Part shown: piece after piece, positions 26,802 through 36,634 of the stretch
Layout: each line of letters opens with the position of its first letter
Position numbering within the stretch: position 1 is the stretch's first letter
NCBI RefSeq assembly: GCF_900188145.1
Contig: NZ_FZOJ01000012.1
Location: 62,001 to 126,000 of the forward strand
DNA: 64,000 nucleotides
Origin: Anaerovirgula multivorans
GTDB taxonomy: Bacteria > Bacillota > Clostridia > Peptostreptococcales > Natronincolaceae
Reading direction: 5' to 3'
Translations under genes and position numbers: made by a program
Notes under the pieces: model-generated
What the model was told of the DNA's origin: nothing
Databases searched by the model: none
What the model saw: only the letters and a program-made list of their open reading frames with translations

Positions 26802-27008
26802 TTAAGCTTTTGATGCAAAATGTTTGTTTAAATCTTCAACTAGTTTGCTTACATCAATTCCATGCACCTTACCAGCATCGCCGATGCTTTCCATTGTAGC
26901 ACCAGGACAACCAAGACAATGAAGCCCATACTTCATAAAGATTTCTGCTGTTTCTCGGTCTTGTCTTAATACATCCATGATGGTCATGTCTTCTGTAATT
27001 TTAACCAT
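26802..27008 (-). CDS. DUF1858 small protein
   Basis: This 68-residue protein has the family core: a helical DVLRQDRETAEIFMKYGLHC then CLGCPGATMESI (CxxC) and a C-terminal helix. It belongs to the DUF1858 group, related to hybrid-cluster/ScdA N-terminal domains, which may carry sulfur, nitric oxide or iron chemistry; the function is not settled. Good ribosome site (AGGAGG). It is a single gene between purA and the DnaA-box cluster. Confidence 0.9.
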   Translation of the reverse strand: MVKITEDMTIMDVLRQDRETAEIFMKYGLHCLGCPGATMESIGDAGKVHGIDVSKLVEDLNKHFASKA

Positions 27009-27147
27009 TCCTATTCCTCCTTCAATTCCTACGAATCCACAATAGAATCTGTTAGGAAATATATTGATTCTCTACTTATTTTAATCACTTATTTCACTTA
27101 TATGTTACTTAATGTTACCATTTTTTACGTTTTTTATCAACTGTTAT

Positions 27148-27170
27148 GTGGGTTTTTTTTAAAAACCCAC
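27148..27170. terminator. Hairpin after the GNAT gene
   Basis: GTGGGTTTTT and AAAAACCCAC form a ten-pair stem with a three-base loop, about 65 bases past the dnaB-GNAT transcript end. It could terminate that operon; the U-run is in the stem. Confidence 0.45.
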
Positions 27171-27174
27171 TGTT

Positions 27175-27228
27175 TTATCCACATTTTCCCCCACCTATGC
27201 ACATGTGTTCGGTGGATATTGTGGATAA
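27175..27228. promoter_or_regulatory. DnaA-box cluster
   Basis: TTATCCACA (27175-27183, plus) and its inverse TGTGGATAA (27220-27228) are two exact DnaA boxes 45 bases apart. CTATGCACA (27195-27203) between them is one mismatch from TTATGCACA. They lie just after the GNAT gene, in an intergenic gap. Confidence 0.7.
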
Positions 27229-27233
27229 GTTTG

Positions 27234-27830
27234 TTATTTGTTTTCTAAATACATTTCTTTTGTAATATACATATGTTTATAATTACATAATAACAAGTTT
27301 CCCTCTTTTTTAAAAAAGTTACGATACTTCATTAGATTATCTTCTTGAAAAACTGGAAATTCTTGATCTTCAAAAGAATCATATTTTATTTCTTTTAATT
27401 TAAATCCACATTTTTCATAACACTTTTCTGCTCTATTGTTAAACAACGCTACCTTCAAATCCAATTGTTTCATTTTCATATTTTCAAAATAATACTTTAG
27501 AAAGCTTTTCAAACTATCAGTACCGTAACCCTTGTCTAAATAGTTTGGATCAAAAACAATACCTAGTTCACTGATTTTCCTCACCCATCGAATATTTCTT
27601 AAGGCAATATACCCAACGAACCTACCTTCTAAATTACAAACGCCAAAGCACCTTTTAGTAAGGGTATATTTTTTATTTCGATACCAGTATTCTCTTTCCA
27701 TTTCATTCATAATAGGAAAGTTATAGCTATTAAATAATGGGTCCTTATGTTGCCCCCACCACTGCATATTATCTACTTGCTTTCTCTGAAGCTCTGTGAT
27801 ACAAGTTAATTTCCCCCTTGCAATTACCAT
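27234..27830 (-). CDS. GNAT-family N-acetyltransferase
   Basis: This 198-residue protein has the acetyl-CoA fold of RimJ/RimL-like enzymes: strand AYIALRNI-like (VGYIALRNIRW), pyrophosphate-binding NYLDKGYGTDSLKSFL (about 110-125) and the C-terminal NNRAEKCYEKCGFK motif. Substrate unknown. It lies 22 bases after dnaB and probably shares that transcript. Confidence 0.9.
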   Translation of the reverse strand: MVIARGKLTCITELQRKQVDNMQWWGQHKDPLFNSYNFPIMNEMEREYWYRNKKYTLTKRCFGVCNLEGRFVGYIALRNIRWVRKISELGIVFDPNYLDKGYGTDSLKSFLKYYFENMKMKQLDLKVALFNNRAEKCYEKCGFKLKEIKYDSFEDQEFPVFQEDNLMKYRNFFKKEGNLLLCNYKHMYITKEMYLENK

Positions 27831-27852
27831 TTATATCCTCCGCCTCTAAGGA

Positions 27853-29193
27853 TTATTCTGCCCTATACTTTTCATAATCCAAAAACCTTTGATGGTCTCC
27901 TGACCAAAAGAGTTCAATGGATCCTGTTTCACCATGACGATGCTTTGCTATAATTACTTCTGCAACATTTTTTTTCTCACTATCAGGGTCATAATATTCA
28001 TCTCTATATAAAAACATAACTAAGTCTGCATCCTGCTCAATGGCCCCTGATTCTCTTAAATCTGATAAAATTGGTCTATGATCTGATCTTAACTCCGGAG
28101 CACGAGATAACTGAGATAATGCTATAACTGGACAATCCAGCTCCTTTGCCATGATCTTTAGATTTCTAGAAATTGCAGATATCTCCTGTTGACGATTTTC
28201 TGTTCTTCCATCCCCTTGCATTAACTGAAGGTAATCCACCAGCACTAGGTCAAGACCTGACTCCATCTTTAATCGTCTACACTTTGAACGCATTTCAGTG
28301 ATACTAATACCAGCTGTATCATCAAAATATATCTTAGATTGAGATAGGGGAAGCATGGCTCCAGCAAGCTTCGTCCATTCCTCTTCATTTAGATTACCAT
28401 GTTGTATTTTGTTCAGACTTACCATAGACTCAGACGCCAACATCCTTAGCATCAGCTGTTCTTTTGACATCTCCAAGCTGAAAATAGCTACAGAAGCAGA
28501 TGCTTTAATGGCAGCATTTTGAGCTAAGTTAAGGGAAAATGCAGATTTCCCCATAGCAGGTCTCGCTGCTACTAAAACTAAGTCAGAATTATGAAATCCA
28601 CTTAGCTTTTTATCTAAATCTGCAAATCCTGTGGTTAGTCCAGTAATGGTAGTTTTGTTTTCGTATAGTTCTTCTATCTTGTCAAAGGTATCTGATAGTA
28701 CCGTTTTAATTGGAGTAAAACCTTCTTGATATCTGCCCTGTGAAATATCATAAATATGCTTTTGTGCCAGCTCCAGCACCTCAGGTACTTCCATCTCAGT
28801 GTTAAAACTCATTTGTATGATATCCTCAGAGGATTTAATCAATCTTCTAAGCGTTGCTTTTTCCTCTACAATATCAGCATAGTATTTTACGTTGGCAGTG
28901 ATGGGTACCCCCTCTGATAAGCTATTAATATAAGGGATGCCTCCAATAGCATCCAAGGTTCCTCTTTTTTTCAATTCTTCTGTTAACGTAATTAAATCTA
29001 CTGGTTCTTCTCTGTTAAAGATATCAAAGATCGATTCAAAAATCTCCCTATGCGCCTCTTTATAAAAATCTTGGGGCTTCAAAATTTCTAAAACCACAAT
29101 GATGGACCCCTTACCCATCAGCATAGCTCCCAAAACCGATTGTTCTGCTTCTATGCTGTGGGGTGGTACTTTAAATGTATTCATTCCCTCCAT
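27853..29193 (-). CDS. dnaB: Replicative DNA helicase DnaB (DnaC in Bacillus)
   Basis: The 446-residue hexameric helicase has the N-terminal DnaB domain (PPHSIEAEQSVLGAMLM), a linker and a RecA-like motor with Walker A in ARPAMGKSAFSLN and later VLVDYLQLM and the SREIS-like RNLKIMAKEL region. The start ATG at 29193 has GGGAGG seven bases upstream. It follows rplI, as usual in Firmicutes, separated by a strong hairpin. It should be loaded by the DnaD/DnaC pair at 22572-24623. Confidence 0.97.
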   Translation of the reverse strand: MEGMNTFKVPPHSIEAEQSVLGAMLMGKGSIIVVLEILKPQDFYKEAHREIFESIFDIFNREEPVDLITLTEELKKRGTLDAIGGIPYINSLSEGVPITANVKYYADIVEEKATLRRLIKSSEDIIQMSFNTEMEVPEVLELAQKHIYDISQGRYQEGFTPIKTVLSDTFDKIEELYENKTTITGLTTGFADLDKKLSGFHNSDLVLVAARPAMGKSAFSLNLAQNAAIKASASVAIFSLEMSKEQLMLRMLASESMVSLNKIQHGNLNEEEWTKLAGAMLPLSQSKIYFDDTAGISITEMRSKCRRLKMESGLDLVLVDYLQLMQGDGRTENRQQEISAISRNLKIMAKELDCPVIALSQLSRAPELRSDHRPILSDLRESGAIEQDADLVMFLYRDEYYDPDSEKKNVAEVIIAKHRHGETGSIELFWSGDHQRFLDYEKYRAE

Positions 29194-29207
29194 ACTTATT
29201 CCTCCCA

Positions 29208-29240
29208 AATAAGGGTTGGAGAATTTCTCCAACCCTTATT
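29208..29240 (-). other. 16-bp perfect hairpin between rplI and dnaB
   Basis: AATAAGGGTTGGAGAA and its exact complement surround one base. The structure starts three bases from the rplI stop and ends about eight bases before the dnaB ribosome site (GGGAGG). It lacks a U-run and may set the rplI/dnaB expression ratio. Confidence 0.75.
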
Positions 29241-29242
29241 CT

Positions 29243-29689
29243 CTACTCTTCTATGACTTGAACTCTTAGTTTAGCAACCACGCCAGGATATACCTTCATC
29301 TCTAAATGCTTTACCCCTAGCTCTCTTATTGGATCCGGTAAAACGAGCTTTTTCTTATCCAATTTCATTTTATGATTTTTTTCTACTGCTTCAATAATAT
29401 CTTTAGAGGTTACTGAACCAAATAACCTCCCTCCTTCTCCTGCTTTTGCCTTTATTTCTACGGTAAGCTTTTCAATTTCTGCTGCTAGTTTCTTTGCTTT
29501 ATCTAATTCTTGTTCTTTCTTTAGCTTCTTTGCTTTATTTTGTTGTTCCAAGGTCTTCATGTTTCCAGTAGTCGCTTCTGTTGCTAGATTTTTAGGAAAT
29601 AGAAAATTTCTAGCATACCCATCACTAACATTAACAATTTCTCCTTTTTTTCCTTGTCCTTTAACGTCCTGAAGTAAAATAACCTTCAT
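29243..29689 (-). CDS. rplI: Ribosomal protein bL9
   Basis: The 148-residue protein of the large subunit has the N-domain [19 protein letters not shown] and GYARNFLFP, the long connecting helix (about 45-75) and the C-domain with [12 protein letters not shown]. Standard length. It lies one base after gdpP, so translation is linked. Confidence 0.98.
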   Translation of the reverse strand: MKVILLQDVKGQGKKGEIVNVSDGYARNFLFPKNLATEATTGNMKTLEQQNKAKKLKKEQELDKAKKLAAEIEKLTVEIKAKAGEGGRLFGSVTSKDIIEAVEKNHKMKLDKKKLVLPDPIRELGVKHLEMKVYPGVVAKLRVQVIEE

Positions 29690-29690
29690 A

Positions 29691-31691
29691 TTATTCTTCC
29701 CCCTCGTCTAAGTATTCTTCTATTAGTTTTTGTAGTGTTTCTTTTGCTTCTTCCATGGTAACTCCTTCTAGCTGGGCTCCAGCAACAGTTAAGTGACCTC
29801 CGCCTCCAAGCTTTTCTAATATAACCTGCACATTGATATCTCCCATGGATCTTCCGCTTATAAATATCATTGTATCATCATTTTTTCCTAAAACAAAGGA
29901 TGCTCTAATTCCTTTAATGTTTAAAAGTTCGTCAGCGGCTTGGGCAGCAACCAACTGAGAGCCTTCTATATTTACCTCACAAGTAGAGATAGCAACTGCC
30001 TCTTTAATAACCTTCGCCCGCTTCACTACCTCAGCCTTAGCTATAACCATACTTAAGTCATCTTGGAATAGCTGCTTTACCGAAGTAGTGTCAGCACCAG
30101 CTCTTCGTAGTAAAGCTGCTGCTTCAAAGGTTCTTACCCCGGTTTTGAAGGTGAAGTTTTTGGTATCAATGGCGATCCCCGCCAATAGTGCTTCTGCCTC
30201 TATTAATTCTATATTAATTTTATCATCAATATAGGATAGAATTTCCGTTACCATTTCACTAGTGGAAGATACATAGGTTTCATGATAGGTTAAAACCGTG
30301 TTTTCAATAAACTCTGTTCCTCTTCTGTGATGGTCTATGACAACAATCCTATCGGTTTGCTTTAATAACTCTGGACACTCAGTGAAGTTTGGTCGATGGG
30401 TATCCACTACAACTACTAGAGAATTGCCATCTACTCTTTGTTTCGCCTCGTCACAATGAATAAGGCTCTTTTTATATTCATCTTTTTCTAGTATCTTATC
30501 ATACAGACAATTAATAGCAGGATTGTTGCCGTTTAATACAATATAAGCATCTCTCCCTCTATTTTTAGCAGCTCGATAGATTCCCATAGCAGAACCCAAA
30601 GCATCTAAATCAGAATATTTATGTCCCATTACAAAAACCTTGTCACATTGCTCAATGAGTTGTCTTAATGCATAAGCAATAACTCGGGCCTTTACTTTTG
30701 TTCTTTTTTCAACCGCCTTGGTTTTTCCACCATAGAAGCTAATTTTGTCATTTCTTTTAACTGTAGTTTGGTCTCCCCCTCTCCCTAGAGATAAATCCAT
30801 TGCTCCATTGGCAAACTCAAAACTTTCCAAAGCATTTTTCCCGTCTGTTCCAATGCCTATACTTAAAGTAATAGGTATTTTATTTCCCACATTGATTTCC
30901 CTGATTTCATCTAAGATATCAAATTTTTTCGTTTCTAATTTTTCTAAATGCTGTTTTTCAAAAACTACAATAAATCTGTCATTAGCATATTTTCTTGTAA
31001 TGCCGTTAATACGATTTCCCCATAGATTTAACTTATGATCAATTTCTGCAATAACCAAAGGTCGATTTGCATCCTCAGCACTTTGCATCACTTCATCGTA
31101 GTTATCAATCTGTATTAAAGCTACCACTAGCTTTTCTTCATTATACCGTTTCTTTAGAAGCTCATAATTAGTATCTTCAATCCAATAGAGCATAATAACA
31201 TAGTTGGATACCGGATCTTTTCCTGATTTTATAATATTATACAATACCCTGAAGCTTCTACTGTTAATGTTTGCCTTTTTTATTACTTCTGCATCCTTCT
31301 TTAAAATATTTTGCAAATCAAATCCAGGCACAATATCTTGAATGTCTTTTTCTAATATTCCTTGTGTTCCAATCATCTCTAGAAACTTCCTATTATACCA
31401 TTTTATTGTCCCATCAATTTCTACCATGGTTAAAGGGATTGGCATATTTAAGATAGATTGTTTTGTAGCGGAGTCTATATCTGATGACAATCCTTCTATG
31501 TATTGGGTCCATTCTTCTCTACGAATATTGGTGGTTTTTAAATTATAATAAATCAAATAAGTTAATAAAAATATACCTATTATGCCGATAATATGATTAT
31601 AAATAGAAATCACGGCAATTAACACGGCAATAATAAAAATATATATTCGTGTGTCCGGCACCAACATTCTAAAAAACCTAGAATTTCTCAT
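29691..31691 (-). CDS. gdpP: GdpP (YybT) cyclic-di-AMP phosphodiesterase
   Basis: The 666-residue protein has two membrane helices (about 12-52), a degenerate PAS domain, a degenerate GGDEF domain (about 180-305) and a DHH/DHHA1 phosphodiesterase unit with [26 protein letters not shown] and [11 protein letters not shown]. It degrades c-di-AMP, linking wall stress and potassium balance. No diadenylate cyclase gene is in the window. Part of the yybS-gdpP-rplI-dnaB run. Confidence 0.96.
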   Translation of the reverse strand: MRNSRFFRMLVPDTRIYIFIIAVLIAVISIYNHIIGIIGIFLLTYLIYYNLKTTNIRREEWTQYIEGLSSDIDSATKQSILNMPIPLTMVEIDGTIKWYNRKFLEMIGTQGILEKDIQDIVPGFDLQNILKKDAEVIKKANINSRSFRVLYNIIKSGKDPVSNYVIMLYWIEDTNYELLKKRYNEEKLVVALIQIDNYDEVMQSAEDANRPLVIAEIDHKLNLWGNRINGITRKYANDRFIVVFEKQHLEKLETKKFDILDEIREINVGNKIPITLSIGIGTDGKNALESFEFANGAMDLSLGRGGDQTTVKRNDKISFYGGKTKAVEKRTKVKARVIAYALRQLIEQCDKVFVMGHKYSDLDALGSAMGIYRAAKNRGRDAYIVLNGNNPAINCLYDKILEKDEYKKSLIHCDEAKQRVDGNSLVVVVDTHRPNFTECPELLKQTDRIVVIDHHRRGTEFIENTVLTYHETYVSSTSEMVTEILSYIDDKINIELIEAEALLAGIAIDTKNFTFKTGVRTFEAAALLRRAGADTTSVKQLFQDDLSMVIAKAEVVKRAKVIKEAVAISTCEVNIEGSQLVAAQAADELLNIKGIRASFVLGKNDDTMIFISGRSMGDINVQVILEKLGGGGHLTVAGAQLEGVTMEEAKETLQKLIEEYLDEGEE

Positions 31692-31718
31692 GTGTGTTTG
31701 CCTCCCACAAAATCATAG

Positions 31719-32651
31719 TTATTCCTTTGTCCTAACTCTTCGTATATCCAGTAATGCATCTATTAATCCTATAATCGCCACCAGCGTCATAAGAGGACTA
31801 ATTATCACTAATAATATTATTAGAACTATTCTAATAGACTTAGGTACTTTTGCTTTCTTTAACAAATAGCTTATAAAAGTGATACCCTGTAAAAAGAATA
31901 ATACCACAAAAATAATAGTGACATTGGCAATTAAACTGATATGCTGCAATCCTTCTATATACCTTGTCATCATGGATAAGATAAAAATAGTAAAGGATCC
32001 TAAAATAATGTTTGCTGGAAGTTTAAAATCACTAAATTCCCCTAAAGAGTGATCCATAAATCGGAAACGATTGATTACTGCTGCTGTTAAATAGTAGTTA
32101 ATAAAGGCCCCCATCATAGATTGTATAATTATCAAAGCTGGTAAAATCATCAAAATATAGTTTATTGCTTCATTAACATCTACCGCATTTATATTCATGG
32201 CAGTTAACATTTCCATCTGATGATCCATTACTTCTCCTATGATAATAGCGATTTCGTCAATAATATTTATACCACTGGCAATACCTATCACCTGTAGTAA
32301 GAAGAACACAGAAAGAACAGAGGCGGCTGTCCCAAAACCAATCACTTCATAAGGTTTTTTTCTTCTTCTAATGGCATATCCCATCGCCAAAGCAATCGGA
32401 GCAAAGATAATAAATACAAAAACTGTATAAAAAATTCCGGTTAGAAGACCAATAAGTAAACTTACAATAATTAAAGATAAAATCGTATACCTTGTACCAT
32501 GTCTAATAGATAAAATAATAAAAGGTACTGGAAGCACAGCCAACAGAACAGCTAGAAGAGGAATATGGAATGTGCCTAATACAAAAAAGGACGTAATTGT
32601 TGCCATTAAAGCTGATTCAATTAATGCTTTTTTATTACTACGTTCATTCAC
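31719..32651 (-). CDS. yybS: YybS-family membrane protein (DUF2232)
   Basis: This 310-residue protein has about seven to eight membrane segments in a pattern typical of YybS (AYAIRRRKKPYEVIGF loop near 95). It is an integral membrane protein of unknown function, constantly next to gdpP in Firmicutes. It lies 27 bases before gdpP. Confidence 0.9.
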   Translation of the reverse strand: MNERSNKKALIESALMATITSFFVLGTFHIPLLAVLLAVLPVPFIILSIRHGTRYTILSLIIVSLLIGLLTGIFYTVFVFIIFAPIALAMGYAIRRRKKPYEVIGFGTAASVLSVFFLLQVIGIASGINIIDEIAIIIGEVMDHQMEMLTAMNINAVDVNEAINYILMILPALIIIQSMMGAFINYYLTAAVINRFRFMDHSLGEFSDFKLPANIILGSFTIFILSMMTRYIEGLQHISLIANVTIIFVVLFFLQGITFISYLLKKAKVPKSIRIVLIILLVIISPLMTLVAIIGLIDALLDIRRVRTKE

Positions 32652-32672
32652 GAAAAAATCACTCCTGCCTAA

Positions 32673-33002
32673 TTATTTACCATGATTGTTCAAGTGTTCA
32701 TTGAGACTTGATAAGTCTCCATACCATTTTTCTAAATGATGCTCCTCTAATATACTTATTTTTATTTTTTCTTCCAGTTTTTTATCTAACAGTTTATAAT
32801 CAAAGCCCATTCTTTTTCCTAAAGTGTAGGTTACTAAAAGAATATTTACTAAACATTCTAGTACTAATTCTTGACTATTTTTTAATCCTTTTATCATTGT
32901 CTCAAATAATAAAGCTACTGTATTTAAAAGCTCACATTTTAAAAAGTCTATCATCTTTAAGTTTTTACTAATATCACTGTTATTTTTATTGTTTTGAAAC
33001 AT
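32673..33002 (-). CDS. MazG-like protein
   Basis: This is a 109-residue all-helical protein. The position before yybS and an E-rich helical layout (FLKCELLNTVALLFETMIKG, then ECLVNILLVTYTLGKRMGFD) match the short MazG-like proteins of clostridial rpsR-yybS regions. The EExxE metal motif of true MazG enzymes is not obvious. Function not known. The upstream promoter was not assigned. Confidence 0.7.
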   Translation of the reverse strand: MFQNNKNNSDISKNLKMIDFLKCELLNTVALLFETMIKGLKNSQELVLECLVNILLVTYTLGKRMGFDYKLLDKKLEEKIKISILEEHHLEKWYGDLSSLNEHLNNHGK

Positions 33003-33259
33003 CTTTCTTTATCCCCCTTAATAATGCAACCTTTTCTTACTTTTTCTCCACCAAAATCCTACACTCTTTTTATTGGTATATAGGTTAAAACAAAGTTTTT
33101 CTTCAAAACAAATTGTAAGCAAACTTTTTTCTAACTTAGATGAATCTTATGATTTATCCAGGTTTTCAAAAGCACTTATTTTTCTATGTATTATTTACAT
33201 ATTCTATTTAAATATTGGTTTTCCTTCGTCTTTTCTATCATTTCTCTCACTAAAAAAAG

Positions 33260-33283
33260 AAGCACTCGAAAGTTTCGATGCTT
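33260..33283 (-). terminator. Terminator after the aromatic-acid-exporter-like gene
   Basis: AAGCA-CTCGAAA pairs with TTTCGA-TGCTT with a one-base bulge and is followed on the minus strand by CTTTTTTT. The gene stop lies inside the stem. Positions 33003-33259 otherwise show nothing I can name. Confidence 0.75.
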
Positions 33284-34307
33284 AACAACTGATGATCATA
33301 TTGAATTTTAATAGAGATTCTTCAAGATTATATAAAAATACCAGCATTTTTACAACCTCATCTGTTGGATAACTATTGATATTTTCGTTGTTTTTCAAAG
33401 CAATCTTTGCTTTTTTAATGTCTTGAATAATATAATTTAAATTTAAAGGATTTTCATTATCATGCTTGTATAATTCACATAGCTCATTTTCCTCTTCATG
33501 TAACTGCTTCAAGGCACAATTGATTTTAAAAACATCTTCTTTAATAAGGTTTACCACTTCTTTGTTTATACCTTTCTGTAAAACATTCTGCATGTTGCGC
33601 AGATGGTGAAAAGTTTCTTTTTCCAAATTTATTGCCATTAACATCTCCTTGTAGGTGACATCCCCTTGAAATTTTACCCGTTCTTCCTTCTTCTGTAATT
33701 CTAAAAATTTCTCCGATACATCTAATTCTTTTTCTATTTCTTGAATTTGCTCTTCTAACAAATCAATATTTTCTTCCTTTTCCTTTAAAAGCATTTGTAG
33801 TGATCTTGTAGTATATTTTAGAATATTTTTAGAAATTTGCTTTGTTTCATCGATAATCTTTTCATCATAGGTTGGTGGATAAATCATATAATTGATTGCT
33901 ACTGCAACAATTATTCCAACAGAAGTATCTAACAATCTGTGAAGAGAGTAACTAACATATTTCGTGTCGGCATTTAAAAAAATACCAATAAAAACAACAC
34001 TACCTATGGATATGGATTCCCTCCAGTGGAGCTTATTCATTACTAAAATAATAGCAATAATCCCCAATCCTGCCAATATTGGATTACCTGGAGAAATACT
34101 GACAAAAATTGCACCTATTACAGCTCCAGTAATGGTGCCTAACATTCTATACACCCCTGTTTTCCATGAATCTGATACAGTGGGCTGCATCACGATAATC
34201 GCTGCTATTACTGCATAAAAAGGACTTTCTATCCCAATTATATTAGACACAAATAATGTCAAGGCAACAGCTAACCCTGTTTTAATGGTCCTAGGACCGA
34301 TTTTCAT
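33282..34307 (-). CDS. Aromatic acid exporter-like (FUSC/DUF939) membrane protein
   Basis: The 341-residue protein has six N-terminal membrane segments (about 8-160, including IKTGLAVALTLFVSNIIG and GAVIGAIFVSI) and a long soluble helical, coiled-coil-rich C-terminal half (about 175-341). This is the layout of YgaE/ArAE_1 proteins. Substrate unknown. The ATG at 34307 was chosen for GGTG seven bases upstream and the family MKIGPRTIKTG start. Confidence 0.85.
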   Translation of the reverse strand: MKIGPRTIKTGLAVALTLFVSNIIGIESPFYAVIAAIIVMQPTVSDSWKTGVYRMLGTITGAVIGAIFVSISPGNPILAGLGIIAIILVMNKLHWRESISIGSVVFIGIFLNADTKYVSYSLHRLLDTSVGIIVAVAINYMIYPPTYDEKIIDETKQISKNILKYTTRSLQMLLKEKEENIDLLEEQIQEIEKELDVSEKFLELQKKEERVKFQGDVTYKEMLMAINLEKETFHHLRNMQNVLQKGINKEVVNLIKEDVFKINCALKQLHEEENELCELYKHDNENPLNLNYIIQDIKKAKIALKNNENINSYPTDEVVKMLVFLYNLEESLLKFNMIISC

Positions 34308-34550
34308 AATGTTCACCTTTCCTCTTGAGTTCCTCCGATATACATTGTTTATAACCAATAAAAAATTATAAACATCTTGCAGTTGTGAATAAATTATAAT
34401 TTTCACTTACTTATTTCGCCGAAAATCATCCTTTAATTTTTCCAAAGAAAAACTTTGTTCTAATTCCTATAATATTATATATCATTTTAGAAAACAATGA
34501 TATGTTTTTCATAAAAAACTATAGTTGAGTTGGTTAGTAATTTAGCAAAA

Positions 34551-34817
34551 CTATAAAATGTACTGCAGTAATAGTAATAGGATTACACCTGGCACTCCTA
34601 AAAATCCTGCAACGATAGCAGTAATAGGGTTAATTACAATACCTATCCCCCAAGCAGCACCTACTAGATTTACCAAAAATAGCAATACACCTCCGATAAC
34701 CCCATTCCAGATTAATCTTATAATAAACTTTAATGGTACTAACAAAACCCATCCTACAATATAAAGTAAAATTAATCCAAAAGCATAGGCTAATATAATA
34801 CTTAATTCAAAACCCAT
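34551..34817 (-). CDS. bofA: Pro-sigma-K processing inhibitor BofA family protein
   Basis: This 88-residue protein has two or three hydrophobic segments, and the end NPITAIVAGFLGVPGVILLLLLQ is the BofA signature (NPxTxxxxGxLGxPG). In Bacillus BofA holds the SpoIVFB protease inactive in the forespore membrane until sigma-G signalling. The presence near recR-yaaK-yaaL matches Bacillus order. It implies an endospore-former. Confidence 0.93.
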   Translation of the reverse strand: MGFELSIILAYAFGLILLYIVGWVLLVPLKFIIRLIWNGVIGGVLLFLVNLVGAAWGIGIVINPITAIVAGFLGVPGVILLLLLQYIL

Positions 34818-34961
34818 TATGAATTCCCACCTTTTATTAAATATTTAAAAAAAAGCTATATTTGCCTTATATATATAATATGCCAAATAAGCTATAACCT
34901 CAAATAAATTATACTACTTTTTTATATAAAAAAGTATTCCTCTTCTTTTTTTGAAAGAAGT

Positions 34962-34987
34962 AAGGAGTAGTACATATACTACTCCTT
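34962..34987 (-). terminator. Terminator after yaaL
   Basis: AAGGAGTAGTA and TACTACTCCTT form an 11-pair stem with a four-base loop, 41 bases past the stop. Confidence 0.8.
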
Positions 34988-35027
34988 ATATTATATAATA
35001 TCACTATAGATAATATGACAAGCTGTC

Positions 35028-35333
35028 CTAATAAAAGTTAGTTTTGATTCCTAGTTCCTTAGCCTGTTTTAATAGATAGATATATTTTGCCTTAGTAGCC
35101 TCAACATTGTAGATCGCATAGTCTATTAAATCTGGTTCTGATACATTGTGAAAAGTTTTTTCTGCATTTTCCCATTCCTCACGAGCTTGCTTCACAATTT
35201 CTATAAATTCTTGTTTTTCATCCTTTTCCGGTTCCTGAATATGTTGTATTTTACTGTATAACTCATTTATAACTCCAGATATTCCATCCAACACGCCTTC
35301 TTTTTTTTTAATTTGGTTTTTCTCTTTCATCAT
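35028..35333 (-). CDS. yaaL: YaaL-like protein (DUF2508)
   Basis: This 101-residue charged, helical cytoplasmic protein has the DUF2508 core EWENAEKTFHNVSEPDLIDYA followed by YLLKQAKELG. Function unknown; position between recR and bofA is the Firmicute norm. GGGGGG precedes the start. Confidence 0.88.
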   Translation of the reverse strand: MMKEKNQIKKKEGVLDGISGVINELYSKIQHIQEPEKDEKQEFIEIVKQAREEWENAEKTFHNVSEPDLIDYAIYNVEATKAKYIYLLKQAKELGIKTNFY

Positions 35334-35516
35334 TACAACCCCCCCTCCAGTTTATATCTGTAATGTTATCCATTTTTCTTGGATTTATACATATTCCTAT
35401 AAAACTTGAGAATTTATCACTCTATATAATACTATGCTTTTTTTGTGATTTAAATGTGTAAAACATAAGGGTTTTCAATAAAGCTAATGAATGTTGTAGT
35501 GAAGGAGAAAAAATAA

Positions 35517-35560
35517 AAATCATGGTTAAAGAGGTAGTCTTACCTCTTTAACCATGATTT
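35517..35560 (-). terminator. Terminator after recR
   Basis: A 20-pair perfect stem (AAATCATGGTTAAAGAGGTA) with a four-base loop, followed on the minus strand by TTTATTTTTTC. It separates recR from yaaL. Confidence 0.92.
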
Positions 35561-35592
35561 AAAATTATAAATATATCTCCGCAAATAATTTT

Positions 35593-36192
35593 TTACAGCT
35601 CTCTTCTTCCCTCAAGGGCTTTTGAAAGAGTAATTTCGTCAGCGTATTCCAAATCTCCACCCACTGGAATTCCATAAGCAATTCTTGATACTTTGATTCC
35701 CATAGGCTTTAGAAGCTTTGCTAAATACATAGCAGTTGCTTCTCCTTCGATGTTAGGGTTTGTAGCTAAAACAATTTCTTTCACTTCATTTTCTGTAAGT
35801 CTTCCTAGCAATTCTTTAATTTTTATCTCTTCAGGTCCTATTCCTTCTAATGGAGATATAACACCATGAAGCACATGATAATAGCCATGAAACTCTTTAG
35901 TTTTTTCCATCGCAACAACATCCCTAGGATCCTCTACAACACAGATAATAGATCGATCTCTTTTTTTATCGTTACAAATGTTACAAGTCTCTCTATCCGT
36001 TAGATTGGTGCATATGTTACAGTATTTTACACTTAGTTTTGCCTCATTAATAGCACTCGCCAGCATCTCCACCTCTTCAATAGGCAGCCCTATAACATGA
36101 AAGGCCAATCGTTGGGCAGATTTTCTACCTATCCCAGGAAGTTTTGTAAACTCTTCTATTAATCTGGCAATAGGGGTTGAGTAATAATTCAT
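35593..36192 (-). CDS. recR: Recombination mediator protein RecR
   Basis: The 199-residue protein has the helix-hairpin-helix ([16 protein letters not shown]), the C4 zinc finger (CNIC...CNIC, about 57-72) and a TOPRIM domain ([11 protein letters not shown]). It acts with RecF/RecO in loading RecA at gaps. Standard length. Follows yaaK. Confidence 0.98.
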   Translation of the reverse strand: MNYYSTPIARLIEEFTKLPGIGRKSAQRLAFHVIGLPIEEVEMLASAINEAKLSVKYCNICTNLTDRETCNICNDKKRDRSIICVVEDPRDVVAMEKTKEFHGYYHVLHGVISPLEGIGPEEIKIKELLGRLTENEVKEIVLATNPNIEGEATAMYLAKLLKPMGIKVSRIAYGIPVGGDLEYADEITLSKALEGRREL

Positions 36193-36231
36193 TTAAAGTC
36201 ACCTTCTATATTCATCATTAGAGTGTATTCA

Positions 36232-36576
36232 CTAAAATAGTCCTGGCATATTCATATTTCCTGTTACTTTAGACATTTCCTTGCTAACCATTTCTTCAGC
36301 AGAACGTATAGCTTCGTTTACTGCTGCCATGATTAAGTCCTGAAGCATTTCTACATCCTCAGGATCCACTACCTCTGGTTTTATATCTATGTTGACAATT
36401 TCTTTCTTACCAGTCATTTTAACAACAACCGCTCCTCCACCAGCACTGGCTTCGACTTCTTTTTTCTCTACCTCTTCCTGTATCTCCTGCATTTGTTTTT
36501 GCATTTTTTGTGCTTGTTTGATCATGTTATTCATATTAGGCATTCCACCCATTCCTTGGAAACCTTTTTTACCCAT
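36232..36576 (-). CDS. yaaK: YbaB/EbfC nucleoid-associated protein
   Basis: The 114-residue protein begins with a Met/Gly/Asn-rich tail then [20 protein letters not shown], followed by the beta core [16 protein letters not shown]. It binds DNA as a dimer. The ATG at 36576 follows AGGAGG by eight bases. Sits between dnaX and recR as usual. Confidence 0.97.
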   Translation of the reverse strand: MGKKGFQGMGGMPNMNNMIKQAQKMQKQMQEIQEEVEKKEVEASAGGGAVVVKMTGKKEIVNIDIKPEVVDPEDVEMLQDLIMAAVNEAIRSAEEMVSKEMSKVTGNMNMPGLF

Positions 36577-36634
36577 AATTTTTTCCTCCTTCAATTCTTT
36601 TTCTCTTATTATAGCTTAAGTCTTCTACTATTTA

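Noticed and set aside
27103..27118. TGTTAC-N4-TGTTAC resembling a WalR box
   Set aside because: The spacing is four bases instead of five and no promoter or wall gene is adjacent.
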